Below, piece by piece: positions 15,271 to 22,457 of a stretch of DNA of 26,922 nt. Made by a program: the position numbers and the translations under genes. The notes under the pieces are model-generated. The model worked only from the letters and a program-made list of their open reading frames with translations. It was not told the DNA's origin and ran no database searches. Every line of letters begins with the position of its first letter. Position 1 is the first letter of the stretch. Source of the DNA: Phycisphaerales bacterium UBA1926. GTDB taxonomy: Bacteria > Planctomycetota > Phycisphaerae > Phycisphaerales > UBA1924. The stretch spans positions 61,695-88,616 of the forward strand of contig DDFO01000026.1 of the NCBI GenBank assembly GCA_002337215.1. Reading direction: 5' to 3'.

Positions 15271-16323
15271 TCAGGCGGGATGCAGGCCCGGGAAAGAGAG
15301 CCCCGCGGTCTCATCGAACCCGAGCGCGATGTTCATCGCCTGGATCGCGCTGCCCGCGGCGCCCTTCATGAGGTTGTCGATGGCCGACACCGCGACGACC
15401 CGGCCCGTGCGCGGGTCGACGCCGAAGCCGACGTCGGCGTAGTTGCTCCCGCCCAGCACCGAGGGGTCGGGCAGGCGGAACAGCCCCGTCCGCTCGCAGA
15501 CGATGCGCACGAACGGTTCGCCCGCGTACTGCGCCCGGTAGAGCTTCCAGAGATCCTTCATCGCGAGCGTCTCGGTCGGGATGACGTGTGCGGTGCACAG
15601 CACGCCCCGCACCATCTCGATCGCGGTGACGCTGACATCGAGCGTGAAATCGCCCAGCATCTGGTGCACTTCCGCGGCGTGGCGGTGACCGGTCATCGCG
15701 TACGACCGGACGGCCCGCGACCGCTCGGGGTGGTGCGACGAGGCGCTGGGTTCGGCGCCCGCTTCGGACGACCCGACCTTGATGTCGGCGATCACGCGCT
15801 CGATCAGGCCCGCCTTCGCGAGCGGCGCGAGCGCGAGGTTCATCGCAGTCGCGTTGCAGCCCACGCCGCTCACGAATCGGCTTCCCGCGATGTTGGCGCG
15901 GTTGAGTTCGGGGAGGCCGTACGCGACGTCCGTGAGCCTGTGCGGCGCGGGGTGGTCCTCGCGGTACCAGTGCTTGTAGGTTTCCGCGTCGCGCAGACGG
16001 AAGTCGGCCGACAGGTCGATCACCAGATCGCCCAGCCCGCTGTACCGCTCGATCTCCTTCGCCGCCCGCCCGTGCGGCATGCAGAGGAAGACAACGTCGG
16101 CCTTCTCGAGCTCATCGGGCGCGGTGAAGACGAGATCCGTCCGCCCCCGCAGGTTGGGGTGCTTGCGGTGCATGGGTTCGCCCGCGTTCGCCCGGCTCGT
16201 CACGGCCTGGACCGTCACGCCCGGATGGTCGAGCAGGACGCGCAGCAGCTCGCCCCCCGTGTACCCGCTGCCGCCCACGATCGAGACGGTCATACGCTCG
16301 TTGGTGTTCCCTGTGTCCGTCAC
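15271..16323 (-). CDS. lysY: LysW-aminoadipyl/glutamyl-phosphate reductase (LysY/ArgC family), 350 aa
   Basis: This NADPH-dependent reductase turns the acyl phosphate made by LysZ into the semialdehyde. The Rossmann N-terminus is VSIVGGSGYTGGELLRVLLDHP, followed by VVFLCMPHGRA and VIDLSADFRL. The catalytic cysteine is Cys156 in SGVGCNATAMN; the GCNATA form is that of LysY-type enzymes, whereas typical ArgC has GCYPT. The C-terminal part has AVRSYAMTGHRHAAEVHQ and LFRLPDPSVLGGSNYADVG. The first possible start is GTG at 16323, preceded by GGGG; the ATG at 16293 lies right at the conserved strand and is equally possible. A palindromic repeat separates it from lysX upstream. lysZ begins 51 bp downstream. 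Confidence 0.88.
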   Translation of the reverse strand: MTDTGNTNERMTVSIVGGSGYTGGELLRVLLDHPGVTVQAVTSRANAGEPMHRKHPNLRGRTDLVFTAPDELEKADVVFLCMPHGRAAKEIERYSGLGDLVIDLSADFRLRDAETYKHWYREDHPAPHRLTDVAYGLPELNRANIAGSRFVSGVGCNATAMNLALAPLAKAGLIERVIADIKVGSSEAGAEPSASSHHPERSRAVRSYAMTGHRHAAEVHQMLGDFTLDVSVTAIEMVRGVLCTAHVIPTETLAMKDLWKLYRAQYAGEPFVRIVCERTGLFRLPDPSVLGGSNYADVGFGVDPRTGRVVAVSAIDNLMKGAAGSAIQAMNIALGFDETAGLSFPGLHPA

Positions 16324-16362
16324 GCGATCCCCTTCGATTCCAAAAACCAGTATCCCTCACCC

Positions 16363-16457
16363 GGGTGCCATGGAGACGCCGCGCAGCGGTTTCTCCATGC
16401 TTCTTGCAAGGCGGTGATCACGCTCCCGGAGAAGGCTTCGCCGTCTCCGGGGCACCC
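16363..16457 (+). repeat. Palindromic interspersed repeat, copy C, inside the lys operon
   Basis: This is the longest copy (95 bp), with near-perfect outer inverted ends GGGTGCCATGGAGAC and GTCTCCGGGGCACCC. Hairpin 1 is at 16370-16398, hairpin 2 (CCCGGAGA...TCTCCGGG) near the right end. The linker between the hairpins is about 10 bases longer than in copy B. It lies between lysX and lysY, 6 bp beyond the lysX stop, so it would be transcribed within the operon as strong stem-loops. Confidence 0.8.
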
Positions 16458-16463
16458 TCAGCA

Positions 16464-17348
16464 TCACGCCGTCGCCTTCTCCACCTCCGCGACCGCTATC
16501 GCATGCCTGGCGACCAGCAGCGGGATGTTGACCCCGGTGGTATCCACGCTGTTGCGGAACTCCATCGAGTGGTTCACTTCGTTGACGAGCATCCGCCGGC
16601 CTCGCGGGTCGGACTCGGGCGATTCGAACAGATCGACCGCGACGACATCGCCCCGGACGGCCTCGGCAGCACGCCGGGAGAGCTCGCCGAGTTCGTCGGT
16701 CACCGCAACGCCCGAGGCCTTGGCGCCGCGGGCGGTGTTGGTGACCCAGTGCTCGCTGTGGCGCGCGATGGCTGCGACCGGTTCGCCCCCCACGACGAAC
16801 ACCCGGTAGTCCGCGCCGGGCTTGTCGACGTGCTCCTGGATGTAGTGCACCTGCTGGGCGCTCGAGCCCAGCGTGGCGCGGTGCTCGATGACCGCTTCCG
16901 CGGCATCGCGGTCGTTGACCCGCGCGAGCAGACGCCCCCACGAGCCCACCGTCGGCTTGAGCACGGCCGGATAGCCGATCTGCTCGACGGCGTCCAGCGC
17001 GCCCGCTTCCTCGACCGCGACGAGCGTGCGCGGCGTCGGGATCCCCGCGGCCTCGAGCGCCAGCGAAGTCTGCAGCTTGTCGCTCGCGATCTCGATCGTG
17101 TCTGCCCGGTTGATCGTGCGGACGTTGAACCGCTCGAGCACGCGCGAGATCGTCGTCGAGGCCCGCAGGCTCACGCACCGATCCAGCACAAGGTCGTAGC
17201 CCGACCACTTGCCCGCGTCGGCGAGGTCGAACACCTCCGAGCGTACATCGACGGGCTCGACCGTGACCGAGGTGCCGATCTCCTCGAACGCGTCGAGCAG
17301 CATCCGCTCTTCGGTCCGCAGGCGTGTATAGATGAGGGCGATCCGCAT
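16464..17348 (-). CDS. lysX: LysW ligase LysX (RimK-like ATP-grasp), 294 aa
   Basis: LysX uses ATP to join the amino group of aminoadipate (or glutamate, in ArgX) to the C-terminal Glu of LysW. The ATP-grasp fold is seen in INRADTIEIASDKLQTSLAL, GYPAVLKPTVGSWGRLLARV, HYIQEHVDKPGADYRVFVVG and VAVDLFES, with the Mg-binding Glu/Asn in NEVNHSMEFRNS. The stretch RHSEHWVTNTARG matches the Thermus LysX pattern, and the ending TTGVNIP is also typical. The ATG at 17348 follows GGAG by 6 bases. It lies 53 bp after lysW. Sequence alone leaves open whether it prefers aminoadipate or glutamate, though the LysX-like loop favours the former. Confidence 0.9.
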   Translation of the reverse strand: MRIALIYTRLRTEERMLLDAFEEIGTSVTVEPVDVRSEVFDLADAGKWSGYDLVLDRCVSLRASTTISRVLERFNVRTINRADTIEIASDKLQTSLALEAAGIPTPRTLVAVEEAGALDAVEQIGYPAVLKPTVGSWGRLLARVNDRDAAEAVIEHRATLGSSAQQVHYIQEHVDKPGADYRVFVVGGEPVAAIARHSEHWVTNTARGAKASGVAVTDELGELSRRAAEAVRGDVVAVDLFESPESDPRGRRMLVNEVNHSMEFRNSVDTTGVNIPLLVARHAIAVAEVEKATA

Positions 17349-17401
17349 GGTCGGCTCCGTGGGTCAGTGATCAGGCGTCGTGGGCGTGTCCTCAATCGGC
17401 C

Positions 17402-17581
17402 TTACTCGCCCCAGTCTTCCTCGACCTCGGGGGCGACTTCGAGGGCGATCGGGTCGGCGTTGGTGACCTCGAGCTCGACGCTGCAATCGCCGCAACGGAC
17501 GACCTCGCCGTTGAGGGGGGCCTTGGCGAAGGTGACGGTCGCGTCGCATTCGGGGCAGTTGGCGGTGATGGTGTCGCTCAT
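17402..17581 (-). CDS. lysW: Amino-group carrier protein LysW, 59 aa
   Basis: LysW is a small acidic carrier whose C-terminal Glu is joined to the amino group of the substrate, protecting and guiding it through LysX, LysZ, LysY, LysJ and LysK. The two Cys pairs of the zinc knuckle are NCPECDA (Cys9, Cys12) and RCGDCSVE (Cys30, Cys33). The carrier tail is VEEDWGE, with the invariant EDWGE end and terminal Glu59. The middle ELEVTNADPIALE is also typical. The ATG at 17581 has AAAGGAA 9 bases upstream. It is the first gene of the run and lies directly after the intrinsic terminator at 17641-17671, the arrangement expected of an attenuated operon. Confidence 0.95.
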   Translation of the reverse strand: MSDTITANCPECDATVTFAKAPLNGEVVRCGDCSVELEVTNADPIALEVAPEVEEDWGE

Positions 17582-17640
17582 GGTGAGTTCCTTTCTCGGA
17601 TTCGTGATCTCTGCCGGGTCTCTCTTGAGACGATGATAAG

Positions 17641-17671
17641 AAAAAACCCCCGGGCGTCGTGTCCCGGGGGT
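17641..17671 (-). terminator. Intrinsic terminator between the 30-codon leader and lysW (possible attenuator)
   Basis: On the minus strand a perfect 8-bp stem CCCCCGGG / CCCGGGGG with an eight-base loop is followed by six T. It stands 33 bp after the stop of the small reading frame and 60 bp before lysW, on the same strand. It either ends a separate small gene or acts as the attenuator of the lysW operon. Confidence 0.8.
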
Positions 17672-17703
17672 CGTCTGCTCGACTGATTCTGCCGTGTCGT
17701 CGG

Positions 17704-17796
17704 TTAGACGCTCACGCCGAGAATGCCGCAACGATCGCCCGGGCACTGCCCTTTGGCTTTCGATTTCCCGGCTTTTTTCATCGCGGCGTTGGTCAA
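17704..17796 (-). CDS. Lys-rich 30-codon reading frame, possible leader peptide of the lysW operon
   Basis: This small frame starts at TTG 17796, with GGAG 7 bases upstream, and ends TAA at 17706-17704. An internal ATG at 17781 would give 25 residues but has no ribosome binding site. The peptide begins MTNAAMKKAGKSKAKGQ and ends CGILGVSV, with two Cys. Five of 30 residues are Lys within a nine-residue stretch, and all five codons are AAA although AAG is the common Lys codon in neighbouring genes. It is preceded by a plausible promoter and followed by an intrinsic terminator, then lysW. This matches the layout of amino-acid leader peptides controlling transcription by ribosome stalling. It could instead be an independent small basic protein. 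Confidence 0.5.
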   Translation of the reverse strand: MTNAAMKKAGKSKAKGQCPGDRCGILGVSV

Positions 17797-17841
17797 CGGT
17801 GGTCTCCGTCTCGGCGGGTGCCATCACCCGGCGAGCAACAA

Positions 17842-17869
17842 TGAATAGCGGGGCGGGCCCTCCCGTCAA
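17842..17869 (-). promoter_or_regulatory. Putative sigma-70-type promoter for the leader/lysW unit
   Basis: On the minus strand TTGACG (17869-17864) and TATTCA (17847-17842) are separated by 16 bases. The expected transcription start, near 17835, gives a 5' leader of about 40 bases before the TTG. The promoter lies between the pirin stop and the small frame. Confidence 0.45.
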
Positions 17870-17882
17870 GCGCCCGCCCCGC
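17848..17882. repeat. Perfect 11-bp GC-rich inverted repeat overlapping the promoter
   Basis: GCGGGGCGGGC (17848-17858) and GCCCGCCCCGC (17872-17882) are perfect inverted arms 13 bases apart. The right part of the gap holds the -35 box of the predicted minus-strand promoter. It also lies 82 bp past the pirin stop. It could be an operator or the hairpin of a T-tract-poor terminator for pirin. Confidence 0.55.
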
Positions 17883-17963
17883 ATTGTGTCCCAAAACAGT
17901 GGCCCGAATCCGCCCGGCTCTCCATCCACTCTCTGGTCGCATTCATGCGCCGCCCGTTCCGAA

Positions 17964-18719
17964 TCAGGCGAGATCGAAGATCAGCACCTCGGCCTCGCTG
18001 GTCGCTCGGATCTCGATCGAAGCGCCTCGCGACAATTCGACGCCGTCGCCTTCGCCGATCGTGACGGACTCCCGGTCGACGGTCAGTTCGAGATCGCCCC
18101 GCACGACTTGGATCCAGCCGAAGCGGTCCGAGGCGAACGGTCTGACCGCCGATTGCCCTGCCTCGAAGACCCCCGCGTCGATGGAGACGTCCTGATTGAT
18201 CTTCACGCCGTGCTCGCTCCCGGCCGGGCTCACGATGGTGGTGAGCCGGCCCGGCCGATCGTGCACGCCCGTCGATTTCTCCTCGTAGTCCGGCGTGAGT
18301 CCCTCGGCGCTGGGCAGGATCCAGATCTGCAGGAACCGGCCCGGCTCGGTCTCCGAGGGGTTGAACTCGGAGTGGCGGATCCCGGTCCCCGCGGTCATCC
18401 GCTGGATATCGCCGGGGCGGATGGTCGAGCCGTTCCCGAGCGAGTCCTTGTGCGCCAGCCCGCCCTGCACGACGTAACTCACGATCTCCATGTTGTCGTG
18501 GGGGTGCTCGGCGAACCCGCCGCCCGGGGCGATGCGGTCGTCGTTGATGACCCGGAGCGAACGGAAACCCATCATGTTCGGGTTGTAATAGCGCCCGAAA
18601 CTGAACGAGTGACGGCTGTCGAGCCAGCCGAGCGTGGTCGGGCCGCGGTCGGCGGCGCGGTGCAGCGTGAACCGCGGCGTGCTGGTGGTGGTCGAGGTGT
18701 CGGTCGTGCTGGTGGACAT
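17964..18719 (-). CDS. Pirin family protein, 251 aa
   Basis: Pirins are two-domain cupins with an Fe site; some are quercetinase-like, others regulatory. The N-terminal half has the diagnostic SRHSFSFGRYYNPNMMGF, VINDDRIAPGGGF, the metal ligands His-Pro-His in EHPHDNMEIVSY, and GIRHSEFNPS supplying the third His and the Glu. All four iron ligands are thus present. The second cupin half (GVKINQDVSIDAGVF...VRGDLELTV) lacks them, as usual. The true start is the ATG at 18719, which has GGGAGG six bases upstream; the longer frame to 18965 runs over the intergenic region. The N-terminus has a Ser/Thr-rich tail. It is divergent from the glycosyltransferase gene. Confidence 0.92.
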   Translation of the reverse strand: MSTSTTDTSTTTSTPRFTLHRAADRGPTTLGWLDSRHSFSFGRYYNPNMMGFRSLRVINDDRIAPGGGFAEHPHDNMEIVSYVVQGGLAHKDSLGNGSTIRPGDIQRMTAGTGIRHSEFNPSETEPGRFLQIWILPSAEGLTPDYEEKSTGVHDRPGRLTTIVSPAGSEHGVKINQDVSIDAGVFEAGQSAVRPFASDRFGWIQVVRGDLELTVDRESVTIGEGDGVELSRGASIEIRATSEAEVLIFDLA

Positions 18720-18789
18720 GGTCGCCTCCCAAATGTGCGTCTCGTGTCGCGCGGGGCCCGCGATCGGGAACCCGGACACGCCACGACAC

Positions 18790-18820
18790 CATAATAGTTG
18801 TTTCAACAAGTATATTCCCG
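18790..18820. promoter_or_regulatory. AT-rich divergent promoter/operator candidate
   Basis: In the 217 bp gap between pirin and the glycosyltransferase gene there is an unusually AT-rich patch containing the palindrome TTGTT-TC-AACAA (18798-18809). Such sites resemble operators of MarR/HxlR-type repressors, and pirins are often controlled by such proteins. No regulator gene is adjacent, and the promoter boxes are not clear. The rest of the gap shows nothing recognisable. Confidence 0.3.
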
Positions 18821-18936
18821 CCTGTTTCTCACCGATTTCACGGCAAGCGATCGACCTCGACGCACAGGCCCGCTTGCGGCCGGATCGGGCACCCTTGAAA
18901 TCGACGCCCCCGCGCCGGTCTGGCCGATACACCGCC

Positions 18937-20094
18937 ATGGCCTTCCCGGTGTACATCCACGGCAACTACGAATCCCGCTACGCGCTGCTCGGCGCAATGG
19001 CCCGCGAACTCGGCGCCGCCTTCGAAGAGCGCGGCTGCCCGGTGAACCCGGATGAGCCGGTCGGCTCGACGCCCGGCGCGATGATCTGGTTCAACTCCCC
19101 TGCGTCGATCGACGCGATCCCCGACGCCGCCCGCGACCCGGCGAACGGTGTCGCGCTCATCCAGATCTTCGTCGATCACCCCTACGCGCTCAGCGAGCCG
19201 TTGATCGATGAGCTGGCGGCGCTCCCGCACTACCGGCTGTTGATGCCCTGCGTTGACGGGCTGCACCTGCTCCGAGACCGGTGGCCGACCCTCCGCGTGG
19301 GCTACCTCGCGCACGCGGTCCCTCCCGAGTCGGTCTGCGAGCGAGCCGAGGGCGACCGGGAAGCGGGCGTGATCGTCGCGGGGTCGATCCACTCCGAGGC
19401 GGAACTCGCCGAGACCGAGTCCCGGTTCCCGTCCCAGTTCCAGCGTCCCTGCCGCGAGATGGTCGAGCTGATGGTCGCGCATCCCCACATGCCCTTCGAG
19501 CAGGCGGCGGATCTGGTGATGGGCTCGCGGTCGATGCCGACCGTTCCCTGGGCGGTCTCCGCGGGTCTGTGGCGCCTGGTCTCCGCCCGGGTCAACCGAC
19601 GCCGGCGCATCGCGCTCGTCGAGGCGCTCCAGGGGCTGCCGGTCGAGGTCTGGGGGCTCGACCCGTGGCGCGAGGTCTGCACGGGAACGATCGAGTACAA
19701 GGGCGAATTCGCCTACGCCGACTCGGGGACGATGCTCGCGAGCACCAGGTGCTGCCTTGCGTGGGGGCCCACCCAGTTCCAGCACAGCTACTCGGAGCGG
19801 CAGCTGCTCTCGATGGCGGCGGGGTGCGCAACGGTCTCCGACGACCGCCTGCTCGTGCGAGGCCAACTCGCCAGGGGCCTCGAGGTCTTCGACGCCGCCC
19901 GGCCCGCCGAGGCCGCGGACCTGTTCCGCGATCTGCTCAACGACGAGCCCCGTCGCCTCGATCTCGCGAGGCGGGGGCGTGATCTGGTCGCCAGCGCGTT
20001 CCTCTGGAGCCACCGTGTCGAGCGGATCGCGTCGATCGCGTCTGAGGCGATCACCTCGGCTCGTGAGGGAGGCACCGCGGTCGCCGCGGCGTAA
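18937..20094 (+). CDS. CgeB-like glycosyltransferase family protein, 385 aa
   Basis: I read this as a GT-B-like protein related to the CgeB/YkvP glycosyltransferases, with moderate certainty. The N-terminal half has FPVYIHGNYESRYALLGAMA and IQIFVDHPYALSEPL followed by HYRLLMPCVDG, like a donor-less Rossmann half. The C-terminal half contains SGTMLASTRCCLAWGPTQFQ, then SERQLLSMAAGCATVSDDR, matching the end of glycosyl transferase group-1 domains in which a conserved acidic residue precedes the small-residue turn. Its substrate is unknown. The ATG at 18937 is chosen because the upstream frame is intergenic. The gene ends 17 bp before the convergent flavodoxin-type gene. Confidence 0.55.
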   Translation: MAFPVYIHGNYESRYALLGAMARELGAAFEERGCPVNPDEPVGSTPGAMIWFNSPASIDAIPDAARDPANGVALIQIFVDHPYALSEPLIDELAALPHYRLLMPCVDGLHLLRDRWPTLRVGYLAHAVPPESVCERAEGDREAGVIVAGSIHSEAELAETESRFPSQFQRPCREMVELMVAHPHMPFEQAADLVMGSRSMPTVPWAVSAGLWRLVSARVNRRRRIALVEALQGLPVEVWGLDPWREVCTGTIEYKGEFAYADSGTMLASTRCCLAWGPTQFQHSYSERQLLSMAAGCATVSDDRLLVRGQLARGLEVFDAARPAEAADLFRDLLNDEPRRLDLARRGRDLVASAFLWSHRVERIASIASEAITSAREGGTAVAAA

Positions 20095-20111
20095 AGACGA
20101 ATATCAGTTCT

Positions 20112-20687
20112 TCAGCGTGAACCCCGCGCCCAGCGGACCGTCGCTCGCGCCACGCGCTCGCCAAACAGCTCGGCCGTGCGCCGGTCTTCAGCGGGCGGCG
20201 TCTGATCGGGCGGCCCATCGTCCGACTGCGCCTGCATCCCGAGCCACGACCCCATGCGGTTGATCCCCGTGTCGTCGTAGAACAGCCCCTGGCTCACCCA
20301 GATCATGCTGTGCTGGGCGGCGAACATCGCGATGTCGATCAGGCAGTTGACCTTGTCCCCGCTCAGCCCCCCGGCGTTGGTGAACCCCGCGGCGAGCTTG
20401 TCCTTCCACCGCTGTGTGCCCCACGCGACGCCCGATGATTCCATGAAAGCCTTGAACGTCGCGCTCACGCTGCCCATATAGGTGGGGCAGCCGAACACGA
20501 TCGCGTCGGCATCGTGCAACACATCCCATTCGGCGGGCAGCGCCCGGTCCACGGGCCGAGGCAGGTCGTCCACATCGATGAGCGCACACTCGATGTCGGC
20601 CACGGCCGACACCCCGCGTGCGATCGCCTCGGCGATGACCTTCGTGTGCCCGAATTCGGAGTGGTAAACAACGGCAACAGTCGGCAT
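20112..20687 (-). CDS. WrbA-like flavodoxin-fold NAD(P)H:quinone oxidoreductase, 191 aa
   Basis: This is a cytoplasmic FMN-binding protein of the flavodoxin/WrbA group, expected to reduce quinones with two electrons. The phosphate-binding loop is VVYHSEFGHTKVIAEAIARG. Next come DADAIVFGCPTYMGSVSATFKAFMESS and the second flavin loop FTNAGGLSGDKVNCL. The length is close to WrbA (198), but the order of motifs fits a general flavodoxin-family reductase as well. The ATG at 20687 has GGGAG six bases upstream. It follows the PurK fusion gene by 42 bp on the same strand and may be co-transcribed with purE and purK, with no metabolic link apparent. Confidence 0.8.
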   Translation of the reverse strand: MPTVAVVYHSEFGHTKVIAEAIARGVSAVADIECALIDVDDLPRPVDRALPAEWDVLHDADAIVFGCPTYMGSVSATFKAFMESSGVAWGTQRWKDKLAAGFTNAGGLSGDKVNCLIDIAMFAAQHSMIWVSQGLFYDDTGINRMGSWLGMQAQSDDGPPDQTPPAEDRRTAELFGERVARATVRWARGSR

Positions 20688-20729
20688 GGGGGCTCCCGGC
20701 GGGGTCTCAATCGTGCGCACGAGGGCGCT

Positions 20730-22457
20730 TCACGCCAAGACTGTAGAACCCGCGATCACCGCCTCGGCGTCCGACACCTTCGACGCGAGCGCGTCGGCCG
20801 ATGCCGCGACGATCGTCGCGTGCCCGATCTTCCGTCCCGGCCTCGGTGATTTCTCGTAATCGTGCAGGCTCAGCCCGGGGATCGCGAGCAGGGCGCGCCG
20901 GTCGGGCCAATCGCCGATGATATTGAGCATCGCCGAATGACCGCGGGCCGCGGTCGATCCGAGCGGCAACCCCAGGATCGCCCGGAGGTGGTTCTCGAAC
21001 TGGCTCGTCGCGCACCCCTCGATCGTCCCGTGCCCCGTATTGTGGACACGCGGCGCGATCTCGTTGGCGAGCAGAGAGCCGTCGGCTCTCTCGAAGAACT
21101 CGACCGCGAAGACGCCGATGTGTCCCAGGTCGTCGCCGATCTTCCGCGCGTCCGATTCGAGCTCGGCGACACGCTCGGCCGACACCCCCGGCGCGGGGCA
21201 GACCGATTTCCGGAGGATCCCCGACTCGTGCACATTCTCGAATGGCGGGTAGCAGCGGACCTCGCTCTCGCCGCTGTCGTTGACCGTGCGCACGGCGACG
21301 ATCGAGACCTCGCGCACGAACGGGATCATCTCATCCAGCATCGCCTCGACGCGTGCCTCGCCGGCTGAGGCCGACGCATCCTGTGGATCGCGGCCGTGCG
21401 AGGTCGCGCCGTGCCACGCGGGCTCGGCCTCGTCGATCGCGTGGATCCGCGCCTGCCCCTTGCCGTCGTACCCGAGCCGGCGAGTCTTGAGGATCGCGGG
21501 GAGCGGGAAGCCGGCATCGAGCGCCGCCTTGAGCTCGCCGAGCGATTCCACGGCTGCATGCCCGGGCGTGGGGATGCCGACCCGGTCGAACAGCTCGCGC
21601 TCGTTGAGCCGATCCTGGGCGACCTCGAGCGAGCGTGACGAGGGTCGAACAGGCAGGAGGCCTTCGAGTGATTTCGCCGCGTGGACCGGGACGTTCTCGA
21701 ACTCATAGGTGACAACCGACAGCCCCTCGGCGAAGCGGGCGAGCGTGTCGGTATCATCGAAGCCGACCCCGTTGACCGGGCCCAACGCCGACGAGGGCGT
21801 CGGGGCGCCACCGGTCGCGTCGAGGAACCGGCAGCGGACACCGAGCGAGACGCCGGCTTGAGCGAGCATGCGCCCGAGCTGGCCGGAGCCGAGGATGCCG
21901 ATGGTTGCGTCATCGTGCGTTTGGATCATGGTTTCGACATACTGGCGGTAGAGCAGGCGGTGCCCGAGGATCATGGTGCTCGCGGCGTTGACGGTAAGCA
22001 AGCCGCCGAGGATCAGCGTCATTCGGACTTCGCTGAAGCCCGCCATGACGCTTCCGATGATATAGGTGTTCAGGAGCGCGAACAGCGCGACGAAGCCCAG
22101 CAGGATCGTCGCGCCCGACGGCACTCCCGGCACGCGGACGGGGCGGATGCACGCGAGGCAGGCGAGGACCGCCCCGTAGTAGAACGCCGAGAAAATGACG
22201 GTCGTCTGGATCGTGCTCAGGTTGAACGCGGCCTCATCGAACGGATTGATCGTGTAGTAGATCCCGAAGGCGAGGAACTCGGCGGCAAGCCCGACGATCG
22301 CGCACCACTCGAACCAGCGGGGCGGTCGGCGGATCTCCCGGGCGGTCGTCGCCCCGCCGCACTCTGGGCACCGCTCCAGCGTCGCTCCGGTCAGGTCATA
22401 CCCGCAGCGGGCGCATCGAAACGACGCGTCGTCGTCGTTGCCCCGGGAGGTACCCAT
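20730..22457 (-). CDS. purK: Zinc-ribbon/four-helix membrane domain fused to PurK, 575 aa
   Basis: Residues 177-575 are N5-carboxyaminoimidazole ribonucleotide synthase, an ATP-grasp enzyme of purine synthesis: IGILGSGQLGRMLAQAG, VVTYEFENVP, KTRRLGYDGKGQ, NEIAPRVHNTGHGTIEGCAT and SQFENHLRAILGLPLG. Residues 1-176 are unrelated: a zinc ribbon (Cys15, Cys18, Cys30, Cys33: CARCGYDLTG, CPECGG) and four hydrophobic helices (about 49-69, 84-104, 115-138, 146-166). There is no stop between them. The start at 22457 shares its A with the purE stop (TGATG), so the fused frame is translationally coupled to purE. An in-frame ATG at 21929 could give free PurK but has no Shine-Dalgarno. Lost stop, true fusion and internal initiation remain possible. 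Confidence 0.85.
   Translation of the reverse strand: MGTSRGNDDDASFRCARCGYDLTGATLERCPECGGATTAREIRRPPRWFEWCAIVGLAAEFLAFGIYYTINPFDEAAFNLSTIQTTVIFSAFYYGAVLACLACIRPVRVPGVPSGATILLGFVALFALLNTYIIGSVMAGFSEVRMTLILGGLLTVNAASTMILGHRLLYRQYVETMIQTHDDATIGILGSGQLGRMLAQAGVSLGVRCRFLDATGGAPTPSSALGPVNGVGFDDTDTLARFAEGLSVVTYEFENVPVHAAKSLEGLLPVRPSSRSLEVAQDRLNERELFDRVGIPTPGHAAVESLGELKAALDAGFPLPAILKTRRLGYDGKGQARIHAIDEAEPAWHGATSHGRDPQDASASAGEARVEAMLDEMIPFVREVSIVAVRTVNDSGESEVRCYPPFENVHESGILRKSVCPAPGVSAERVAELESDARKIGDDLGHIGVFAVEFFERADGSLLANEIAPRVHNTGHGTIEGCATSQFENHLRAILGLPLGSTAARGHSAMLNIIGDWPDRRALLAIPGLSLHDYEKSPRPGRKIGHATIVAASADALASKVSDAEAVIAGSTVLA

Noticed and set aside
17402..17929. A 175-residue protein ending in LysW
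   Set aside because: The extra N-terminal part runs through the terminator and the leader in another frame. LysW is always a protein of about 55-60 residues, and a good ribosome binding site precedes 17581.
17964..18965. A longer pirin start
   Set aside because: The extension crosses the AT-rich divergent promoter region; the ATG at 18719 has a strong Shine-Dalgarno.
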